DNA of 5,029 nt from Planctomycetota bacterium (lineage in GTDB: Bacteria > Planctomycetota > UBA8742 > SKZP01), in the NCBI GenBank assembly GCA_007127275.1, contig SKZP01000150.1, forward strand, positions 1-5,029, read 5' to 3'. A program made the translations under genes and the position numbers. The notes below the pieces were generated by a model. It was not told the DNA's origin and did no database searches. It saw only the letters and a list, made by a program, of their open reading frames with translations. Shown one piece after another: positions 1 through 5,029 of the stretch; the first letter of the stretch is position 1, and every line of letters starts with the position of its first letter.

Positions 1-50
1 GGCCAAGGAACGTCGCCAATCCCCGAGCATTTCCACGGTCAAGAACGGGC

Positions 51-88
51 GTATTCACGCGCTTGGTCTTTGCGGGTGCGGTGAATAC
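51..88. repeat. Inverted repeat (hairpin) in the leading region
   Basis: GTATTCAC at 51-58 is matched by its exact reverse complement GTGAATAC at 81-88. Allowing a one-base bulge the stem grows to GTATTCACGC against GCGGTGAATAC. The loop is about 18-22 nt. No T-run follows on either strand, so it is not an obvious intrinsic terminator. Its role is unknown and an 8-bp match could be chance. Confidence 0.35.
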
Positions 89-475
89 AGCGTCCCCACC
101 GGTCGCGGCGCGAGAGCGTGGGCAACAACATTACCTCAAAAAAGGAAAAGCCGCACGGTCAGGGGAAGCGAAGGGGCTGGCTCGAACGGACGCACTTGCC
201 GCGCCGCGCGGTCGTGTCCGTTGTCCGTAGTTCTCCCCTCCGCTGTCCGAGCGTTGGCGCTGCCGCGAGGCGCTGTGCCGGCCCCCATTTCGGCCAACGA
301 CCGTTTCATCACAGAACTAATTTTGCCAACCTTGCCCGTCGTCCGGCCGTTTCCCAAAGGGTTCGAAGCGGTCGTTCATTTCACCCTCACTCTCCCTTTT
401 AGCGGCCTGAGGAACTTTAATGTACACGACTACTTTGCCGTTCTCTGTCGTGCTGAAAATTGAATGTTGTTGCAG

Positions 476-513
476 CAGGACAAGTAGCGTGCGCAAATGA
501 CGCAAGTGTCCTG
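476..513. repeat. Two-part inverted repeat upstream of the DUF4132 gene
   Basis: CAGGACA at 476-482 pairs perfectly with TGTCCTG at 507-513. Inside it, GCGT at 487-490 pairs with ACGC at 500-503, leaving a 9-nt loop and a small asymmetric internal loop. It starts 13 nt after the TGA that closes the weak plus-strand frame, but only a weak T-rich stretch (TAGATTT) follows, so a terminator role is uncertain. It lies about 90 nt upstream of the predicted promoter and could instead be a regulator site. Confidence 0.4.
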
Positions 514-563
514 TAGATTTGACCCTGGAAGATGCGAGTCGTGCCGAAGCCGTTTTCTTCTAA

Positions 564-577
564 TTCGCAATTGCGAA
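564..577. promoter_or_regulatory. Perfect 14-bp palindrome, candidate operator
   Basis: TTCGCAATTGCGAA is an exact palindrome with no spacer. It covers the whole candidate -35 hexamer (571-576) of the promoter driving the DUF4132 gene. A dimeric repressor bound here would block RNA polymerase, so an operator is a natural reading. The regulator is not in the window and I do not recognise the site as a known motif. Confidence 0.4.
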
Positions 578-599
578 GACTAGGATGACTGCCTATAAC
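571..599 (+). promoter_or_regulatory. Candidate sigma70-type promoter for the DUF4132 gene
   Basis: TTGCGA (571-576, 4 of 6 to TTGACA) is separated by exactly 17 bp from TATAAC (594-599, 5 of 6 to TATAAT). This predicts a transcript starting near 605-607 and a leader of about 36-38 nt before the ATG at 643. Spacing and position are good, but the call rests on consensus matching alone. Confidence 0.45.
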
Positions 600-634
600 T
601 TCAGGATTGGAAATTTCGTGACACTTCTACCACC

Positions 635-638
635 GAGG
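635..638 (+). promoter_or_regulatory. Ribosome binding site for the DUF4132 gene
   Basis: GAGG lies 4 nt before the ATG at 643, slightly closer than the usual 5-9 nt. It supports this start. An in-frame TGA at 619-621 with no other start codon after it rules out a longer N-terminus. Confidence 0.5.
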
Positions 639-642
639 CAGC

Positions 643-3600
643 ATGCCGGTGCTGCAAGCCGTTGAACGTCTTTCCTCGTCCGTCTCACCGGAGGAACACG
701 GTCGATTCGTATCGTTTTTGCGAAGCCGGCATGTGGATCGCCCCAGTGGGGCGAGCATGCCGCTTCAGCGGCGACTGTACCGAACACACCGTGTCGTGCG
801 CCCGGTGGAATATGCCGCGCAGGGGATTTTGGGATTGCATCCCGAGGTCCACTCGGTACGTCGCTTGGCCGCCGAGGCGGAGCAGGAATTCGGGGAGGCG
901 TGTGACCGCTTCGCCTTGTTGATTTGGGCTCAGCAGGCACTGGGCGAAGACGACGCCATTCCGGCCGCGCTGGGGGACTTGCTCGAAACTTGGTTGATTG
1001 AGCGACCCACCCCCGAGTCGAAGCGTGTCGTCGAGAGCGTTGTCGCGACGTTGCTGGCCCGTGTGGAGGAATACGGGTTGCACAGACTCACGCCCCCGGC
1101 GGTCAGCACCTCTGCTTTTTTGGTGCTTTCTCATGAGTTGCTGGGTACGCCCGAGGCCTTTGTGCTTGAGCGCTGTGTCGAAGCGTTTCGCGCCTTTACC
1201 GCCGAGGTTACGGGACATTTGCCCGCGTCCGTGCTCGTCGTCGGCGCGCTTCTGTGGCGTGCGCTGGATGTCGGTGTGCTGACCGAGGCGAAGATGCGTC
1301 CGCTGATTGAAGACTTTCCCGAACTGTTGCGGGTGTTGGAAAGTCACTTGCTGCTCGGCACCACGCGGGTAACCGCCGCGGTGCCCCCAGGTTCACGCAC
1401 GGAACGTTTTCTTGAGAAGCTTTGTCTCGAGCGCCTCGAGGCGATGACCGCGGCGCCGCACTTTCACACGGTGAACGGTACGTTCAAGAACGTACCGCTC
1501 TGGCCGGGGCGCGAGGTGATCATGCTCGCCTTGCGGCGACTTGACGAGCTTCGCGAGCTTAGCACGGATGAGCGAGTGGAGTCGGTCGGCTCGAGTCTGT
1601 GGCACGTTCTGCGGCACACGCGCTTGCGCAGCGGCGAAACCCTGCCCCAGGAAGAACTGGCGACGCTTTCCGACTGGACACTCGCCACCGCAGCCGTGAT
1701 TGCGCCCTGGTTGGCGTCGCAGGTCGAGGCGGTGCGAAACTGGCAGGGGCTCGACGAACTCGTCACTTGGTGCCACGCCCATGCGCGAACTTTCGAGGAC
1801 GGCCAGCCGTTGTACGACGAAGTGCCGCGCATTGAAAACCAGATCCGGCGGGCGTTGGGCAACCGCGGCATTCACAGCCACGCCGAGCGATGGACGGGGG
1901 TCATTGAACGCGACTGGTTTCTGCGCGCGTGGAATCAACTGGCTGAGACGCCTCGTCAGGCCGTATGGGAGGCATTTCCGTATGTGCGTGCCGAGCCGAC
2001 GTATGTGACCGAGATTGTGCGTGCCCTGCTTGGGGAGTCCGACGCGGAGGTCGGTGCGGCGGCACAAAAAGGGGAGCCACGGGCCGTGCGCCTGCTGGGG
2101 GTGCTTCCCTTGCCGGGCTCGGCGGCGCAGCGTGAACAGGTTGTGCGCGCGCGCTTCGAGCTGTTGCGCAAGCACTGGCAACAACATACGCCGGCCGCGT
2201 CCCGACTGATTGCCAACAAGCCCACCAAGGGTCGCGAGCACGCGCACGTCGGGGTGACGAACCTCGCGCACAACGTCGGGGTCAGCGAGCCCATGCGGCT
2301 GGCCTGGTCGCTCGGCGACTCGTGCTTCGAAACCACGCGGCTCGAATTGCCCGTCGTCGTGCACGAACGGTACCTCGTCGAAGCCACGCTCGACGAAAAT
2401 GGTGTACCGACATTACAGGTTATCAAGCTGTATCCAAATGAGCGGCCGCTCAAGACCGTGCCCCGGGAAGTCTCGGAGTCGGAGGAATACCGTAGCGCCC
2501 GCCTCGGTCTCTCCGAGTTGCGGCCGGCGTACGACGAGCTGTGCCGGTTGCTGGACCGAAAGATGATTCTTGGTACTCCGCTCGCGCACGACATTCTCGT
2601 GCGGCTGATGCACCACCCGGTCGGTGCGCTGGTGATTCCGAATCTCGTGTTCTTTGACGAGAAGAGCAACCAGGAGGGGATACCCGAGCTGGATGAGGAA
2701 ACGGGTGAGCTCATCTTGCGCGGTCTCCACAGCGAGGCGCTTGCGGTGGCATCCGGCAACGGCCTTGTGCTTGCTCATCCGTTGCATCTCGAGGCGCGGC
2801 GCACGCTCAAGGCGTGGCGCGAGACCCTGATTCGTAAGCGGATCACGCAGCCGTTCGCGCAATTGTTCCGCATCTTCGAGCGCGCCAAGGTTTCGTCGCG
2901 CGCTCGCAAGATTGGCGCAGTGGCCGGCCGCCCCGTCGCAATGGCCTCGCTTGCCGCGGAGTTGCACCGCCTCGGCTGGGAGATGGACCTAGGGATTGCG
3001 CCTCGCCGTCCGTTTGCCGAGCAGGATGTCGCGGTGAGTTGGCCGTTGCAGCACGTCGCCGAGCCGGAGGCCATGTTCGTCAGCGGCGACGGCGCAACGG
3101 GGGAAATGCGTTTCGCGACGCTCTCCACGCAGCAAAGCGTATCCGTGCGTGACGTTCCGGACGAGGTGATTGGCGAGGCTCTGCGGGACGCGTCCTTGGC
3201 GGTAACGACCAGCGAAAGTGCTCCTGCCTGCTCCTGCCACGCCGTTCGCGAGGCGCGAACCGCGGTCGTCGAGCACCTCGCCCAAATGTTCGTCGAGCGA
3301 ATCAAGCCGCGCGTACCCGTAAAGGCAAGCGTGGCGGAAGGGGTGCTGCGCATCTCGTTTGCGCGCGACGGGGAAAGCGAAGAACTGCATCTGCGCCTGG
3401 ATATTGACCGAGCGCGAGCATCCATTAACGGCAAAGACGTCGACTTGCCGCTGCCGTCGTTGCGCCGTCCGCCGTATACGCCGCATCCCTTGCAACCGCC
3501 GTTGCGCGACACCGTGCGCCTGATGGCGCAGATATTTCAGGCCATTGATCACAAGCGCGAGGATTTCCGTGCCGCGGTGCTCGCGGCGCACGGCTCGTAA
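643..3600 (+). CDS. DUF4132 (MolR/YehI-like) family protein, function unknown
   Basis: This 985-residue protein has no visible signal peptide or membrane segment and is probably cytoplasmic. Residues 1 to about 500 are mostly helix-forming and Leu/Ala/Arg/Glu-rich, resembling a helical-repeat scaffold, without a motif I can name. Residues about 565-780 follow the DUF4132 layout: a strand-rich part with an acidic turn (ATLDENG, 581-587), a short charged linker (near 604-616), a helical part ending in HHPVGALVIPNLVF (657-670), then GNGLVLAHPLHLE (705-717), a Trp (725) and ITQPFAQLFRIF (734-745). After that come GRPV (762-765), LGWE (777-780) and a poorly recognised tail with CSCH (863-866). Family members in E. 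coli (MolR, YehI) are about 1200 residues; this one is shorter and I see no N-terminal WGR domain. The old link of MolR to molybdate regulation is weak, so no function is given. It appears to be transcribed alone from the promoter at 571-599. The family call is from motif memory, not a profile search. Confidence 0.8.
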   Translation: MPVLQAVERLSSSVSPEEHGRFVSFLRSRHVDRPSGASMPLQRRLYRTHRVVRPVEYAAQGILGLHPEVHSVRRLAAEAEQEFGEACDRFALLIWAQQALGEDDAIPAALGDLLETWLIERPTPESKRVVESVVATLLARVEEYGLHRLTPPAVSTSAFLVLSHELLGTPEAFVLERCVEAFRAFTAEVTGHLPASVLVVGALLWRALDVGVLTEAKMRPLIEDFPELLRVLESHLLLGTTRVTAAVPPGSRTERFLEKLCLERLEAMTAAPHFHTVNGTFKNVPLWPGREVIMLALRRLDELRELSTDERVESVGSSLWHVLRHTRLRSGETLPQEELATLSDWTLATAAVIAPWLASQVEAVRNWQGLDELVTWCHAHARTFEDGQPLYDEVPRIENQIRRALGNRGIHSHAERWTGVIERDWFLRAWNQLAETPRQAVWEAFPYVRAEPTYVTEIVRALLGESDAEVGAAAQKGEPRAVRLLGVLPLPGSAAQREQVVRARFELLRKHWQQHTPAASRLIANKPTKGREHAHVGVTNLAHNVGVSEPMRLAWSLGDSCFETTRLELPVVVHERYLVEATLDENGVPTLQVIKLYPNERPLKTVPREVSESEEYRSARLGLSELRPAYDELCRLLDRKMILGTPLAHDILVRLMHHPVGALVIPNLVFFDEKSNQEGIPELDEETGELILRGLHSEALAVASGNGLVLAHPLHLEARRTLKAWRETLIRKRITQPFAQLFRIFERAKVSSRARKIGAVAGRPVAMASLAAELHRLGWEMDLGIAPRRPFAEQDVAVSWPLQHVAEPEAMFVSGDGATGEMRFATLSTQQSVSVRDVPDEVIGEALRDASLAVTTSESAPACSCHAVREARTAVVEHLAQMFVERIKPRVPVKASVAEGVLRISFARDGESEELHLRLDIDRARASINGKDVDLPLPSLRRPPYTPHPLQPPLRDTVRLMAQIFQAIDHKREDFRAAVLAAHGS
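1476..1497. repeat. Perfect 9-bp hairpin inside the DUF4132 coding region
   Basis: CGGTACGTT (1476-1484) and AACGTACCG (1489-1497) are exact reverse complements around the 4-nt loop CAAG. The stretch encodes the NGTFKNVP segment (residues 278-285). It would form a stable mRNA hairpin. Whether it has a role or is a by-product of codon choice cannot be told. Confidence 0.5.
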
Positions 3601-3641
3601 AGCAGTGGCGTAGGCTCACCACGCAGTCGCTGGACGGCAGC

Positions 3642-3685
3642 AAAAACCGTACGGGCATTCGAGCATCAGCCCATTGAGCGAATGC
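3642..3685 (-). terminator. Possible terminator after egtD
   Basis: Reading the minus strand just after the egtD stop, GCATTCG (3685-3679) pairs with CGAATGC (3661-3655) around a 17-nt loop that can form a further 3-bp inner stem. CCGTACGG and then TTTTT (3646-3642) follow. The 8 nt between stem and T-run make this a non-classical intrinsic terminator. The stem could also serve the convergent DUF4132 transcript, although no T-run follows it on that strand. Confidence 0.35.
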
Positions 3686-3688
3686 GCG

Positions 3689-4693
3689 CTACAAGTCCTT
3701 GAGCACTTGCCAGATGCTGTCCGCAAAGTACTCGCGGCTGTCGTGGAGGTGCTCGAGAATTTGGAAGCCGGCGCGCTCCGCGTACCGGCGGATCTGCAGG
3801 TCGGTGAACTTGAGCGAGCACTCCGTATCAATGGCCTCCCACGCGTCGAACTCGAAACTGCGGCGGATGGCTTTGATAAACACCGACTGCGGCTCGAGAC
3901 TGACAAGGAAGCTGCGCATGGCGCCAAGTTCCGCATCATACGGCTCGTAGTGCGTGAACTTGTCGAGCAGAAACTCGCCACCGAGTTCACGGTTGATGCG
4001 GCGCAACAAGTTCAGGTTGAATTCGCGCGTCACCCCGCCCTCGTCATTGTACGCAGCGACCATGGTGGGGATGTCTTTCTTCAAGTCGAAGCCGCACAGC
4101 AAGAGGTCGCCCGCGTTGAGCGAGTTCCAGATCTTGACGAAGAATTGCCGTGCCTCTTCCGGGCGAAAGTTGCCAATGGAGGAGCCGAGAAAGAGTACGA
4201 CATTGCGCCACTTGTTTTCCCGCGAGCTCAACCAGCGTAGCGCGGTGACGTAGTCGCTGACGAGGCCGTGCACCTCGAGCGTCGGAAACCGCGTCGCGCA
4301 ATCCGCGCAAAATCCTTCCACCGCAGCCTGCGAGATGTCGACCGGGACGTAATGAAACTCGCGTCCCTGCTCGAGAAAATGCTCGAGCAACAAGTTCGTT
4401 TTTTGCCCGTCGCCCGCTCCAAGCTCGACAAGGTTGAACGGCTGCTCGCCAATCACCTCGGCAATGCGCGCCTTATGTGTCTCGAAAATTTCGCGTTCGC
4501 AGTCGGTTAGGTAGTACTCCGGCACACTGGTGATCCGCGAAAACAACTCGCTGCCACGGTCGTCGTAAAAATACTTCGAGGGCAACTGCTTCGGCGCCTG
4601 CGACAGCCCGTTGAGCACGTCGAGCGCAAACTCGCTGTGAAAATCTACTGCCCCCAAGTCGGCGGGTACAAGGTGCGTAAAGGTGGCGGGCAT
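3689..4693 (-). CDS. egtD: L-histidine Nalpha-methyltransferase (EgtD)
   Basis: EgtD uses three S-adenosylmethionine molecules to trimethylate the alpha-amino group of histidine, giving hercynine, the first step of ergothioneine synthesis; it is a soluble enzyme. The 334 residues fit the family (about 320). Visible features are PSKYFYDDRGSELF (38-51), PEYY (58-61), the SAM loop VELGAGDGQKT (89-99), VDI (118-120), FLGSSIGNF (168-176), AYNDEGGVTREFN (214-226) and TECSLKF (290-296). Aligned by eye to the Mycolicibacterium smegmatis enzyme, its histidine-site residues Y56, G161, N166, Y206, M252, E282 and S284 correspond to Y60, G170, N175, Y215, M259, E291 and S293, so histidine specificity looks intact. 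ATG 4693 is the first possible start after an in-frame TAG (4745-4747). No Shine-Dalgarno is visible: the leader just upstream is pyrimidine-rich. It lies downstream of egtB on the same strand and converges on the DUF4132 gene. Confidence 0.95.
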   Translation of the reverse strand: MPATFTHLVPADLGAVDFHSEFALDVLNGLSQAPKQLPSKYFYDDRGSELFSRITSVPEYYLTDCEREIFETHKARIAEVIGEQPFNLVELGAGDGQKTNLLLEHFLEQGREFHYVPVDISQAAVEGFCADCATRFPTLEVHGLVSDYVTALRWLSSRENKWRNVVLFLGSSIGNFRPEEARQFFVKIWNSLNAGDLLLCGFDLKKDIPTMVAAYNDEGGVTREFNLNLLRRINRELGGEFLLDKFTHYEPYDAELGAMRSFLVSLEPQSVFIKAIRRSFEFDAWEAIDTECSLKFTDLQIRRYAERAGFQILEHLHDSREYFADSIWQVLKDL

Positions 4694-4743
4694 GGGCTTG
4701 GGAAGGGAAAGGGTTTGGTGGCGAAATGAAGCTCGCGTCCGCG

Positions 4744-4749
4744 CCTAAG
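4744..4749. repeat. Left target-site duplication (CCTAAG)
   Basis: CCTAAG at 4744-4749 is repeated in direct orientation at 4918-4923 on the other side of the palindromic element. Outer bases overlap the element ends, so the true duplication may be TAA (element ends GGAGCTG) or CTAAG (element ends GAGCTG). Either fits a target duplication of a DDE-type transposase. Confidence 0.55.
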
Positions 4750-4919
4750 GAGCTGTCAGAAAATACTTCCGAGGTTGAGTTGCTGCGCTCGGCTCTGCTT
4801 CGTTGTCGTCGGTTGCGCGGCTCGACGTGACTCGTCACGCCTGGCTGCTCACCTTCCTCCGCCTTGCATAGCCTTCGCTCGTAACGCTCAACGTTCGGAA
4901 TGAATTTCCTGTCAGCTCC
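4749..4919. mobile_element. MITE-like palindromic element between egtB and egtD
   Basis: This stretch of about 171 bp has imperfect terminal inverted repeats: left arm 4749-4779 (begins GGAGCTGTCAGAAAAT) and right arm 4887-4919 (its reverse complement begins GGAGCTGACAGGAAAT). About 26 of 33 aligned columns match, with two one-base gaps. The middle is loosely palindromic and centred on a perfect hairpin (4826-4839), almost exactly the midpoint. Short direct repeats flank it. It has no credible coding capacity, so it resembles a non-autonomous element mobilised in trans by a transposase with the same ends. The family is not identified. A non-mobile palindromic intergenic repeat is the main alternative. 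Confidence 0.7.
4826..4839. repeat. Central hairpin of the palindromic element
   Basis: CGTGAC (4826-4831) and GTCACG (4834-4839) are exact reverse complements with a 2-nt spacer TC, so the tip would open slightly in RNA. The hairpin sits at the symmetry centre of the element, and the whole 171 bp can fold as one long interrupted stem in the egtB-egtD transcript. Confidence 0.6.
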
Positions 4920-4923
4920 TAAG
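4918..4923. repeat. Right target-site duplication (CCTAAG) overlapping the egtB stop
   Basis: This is the second copy of CCTAAG. On the minus strand it contains the egtB stop codon TAG (4921-4919), so the stop lies at the edge of the inserted element. Confidence 0.55.
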
Positions 4924-5029
4924 AGGCCAGTCGAAGCCCGAGCAGTTGCCAGCGCTTGTTGCAGTGAAAGAAGTTGCGGTAACTGACCCGGATGTGGCTT
5001 CGTGAGCTGACGACGGAGCCGCCGCGACA
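4919..5029 (-). CDS. egtB: EgtB, hercynine-cysteine/gamma-glutamylcysteine sulfoxide synthase, C-terminal end only
   Basis: Only the last 36 residues and the TAG stop lie in the window; the rest continues past the right edge. The tail carries RGGS at its start, then [13 protein letters not shown] (window residues 9-21), RWQ (26-28) and GLRLAS before the stop. This is the typical end of the formylglycine-generating-enzyme-like (C-type-lectin fold) domain of EgtB. EgtB is a non-haem iron enzyme that uses oxygen to join hercynine, made by EgtD, to a thiol donor (cysteine or gamma-glutamylcysteine) as a sulfoxide. The iron ligands and the residues that decide the thiol donor are outside the window. 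It is on the same strand and just upstream of egtD, as expected for an ergothioneine operon. The stop overlaps the edge of the palindromic element. Confidence 0.85.
   Translation of the reverse strand, partial: CRGGSVVSSRSHIRVSYRNFFHCNKRWQLLGLRLAS

Larger units (their letters stand above)
1..642. other. Leading region without a convincing gene
   Basis: No open frame here resembles a known family. One plus-strand frame is open from the left edge (position 2) to a TGA at 461-463, about 153 codons with no start in the window. Its translation is rich in Arg, Ser, Pro and Ala and reads like chance, although its first 35 codons look somewhat more coding-like, so a gene tail entering from the left is possible. 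On the minus strand a 62-codon frame (505 down to 317, TTG start, TAG stop) has a plausible hydrophilic end (GKRPDDGQGWQN) but no clear ribosome binding site or recognised family. The rest is an A-rich patch near 137-149, hairpins at 51-88 and 476-513, and the promoter region of the following gene. Confidence 0.5.

Noticed and set aside
355..372. GGTTCGAA-type sequence resembling a tRNA T-loop
   Set aside because: No acceptor, D or anticodon stems can be drawn around it at the right distances.
1393..2759. Long minus-strand open frames (323 and 267 codons) inside the DUF4132 gene
   Set aside because: They are antisense to a well-supported coding frame in G/C-rich DNA, overlap each other, are rich in Arg, Ser and Pro, and match no family I know.
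2413..3591. Three further minus-strand frames (184-245 codons) opposite the 3' half of the DUF4132 gene
   Set aside because: They are shadow frames of the same kind, mutually overlapping, without recognisable motifs or ribosome binding sites.
3674..4240. Plus-strand frame of 188 codons opposite egtD
   Set aside because: EgtD on the minus strand carries clear catalytic motifs across this region, so the plus-strand frame is its shadow.
4473..4838. Minus-strand frame of 121 codons spanning the palindromic element and the start of egtD
   Set aside because: It overlaps the egtD start in another frame, runs through the inverted-repeat element and has no protein-like character. It is not a transposase.
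643..5029. A defence or other novel multi-gene system
   Set aside because: The DUF4132 gene is on the opposite strand to the ergothioneine genes and converges on them, and no effector, nuclease, toxin or reverse transcriptase is visible. Nothing links these genes into one system.

Overview
The window shows bacterial DNA with moderately high G+C: compact genes, G/C-rich third codon positions and Shine-Dalgarno-type spacing at one gene. I cannot fix the taxon. A proteobacterium or a related Gram-negative lineage fits the ergothioneine gene pair and the composition, but that is inference.

Layout. Positions 1-642 hold no gene I can defend. The region contains two weak open frames, two inverted repeats and, at its right end, a good candidate sigma70-type promoter (571-599) overlapped by a perfect 14-bp palindrome (564-577). 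Positions 643-3600 (+) encode a 985-residue protein whose C-terminal half has the layout of the DUF4132 (MolR/YehI-like) family, function unknown. An 88-bp gap (3601-3688) then separates two convergent genes. Positions 3689-4693 (-) encode EgtD, the SAM-dependent histidine Nalpha-methyltransferase of ergothioneine synthesis, with all the substrate-binding residues I could map. At the right edge, 4919-5029 (-) is the C-terminal tail of EgtB, the iron-dependent sulfoxide synthase that acts on the EgtD product. The egtB-egtD order on one strand indicates an ergothioneine operon.

The most notable structure is between egtB and egtD. A roughly 171-bp imperfect palindrome (4749-4919) has about 31-33-bp terminal inverted repeats, a perfect central hairpin and short flanking direct repeats (TAA, or CTAAG/CCTAAG depending on where the ends are drawn). 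It looks like a non-coding MITE-like element inserted at the egtB stop codon. Removing it with one target copy restores a compact egtB-egtD junction with the same TAG stop, 51 nt before the egtD ATG. Today the gap is 225 nt and the egtB stop overlaps the element edge.

I see no rRNA, tRNA or CRISPR array.
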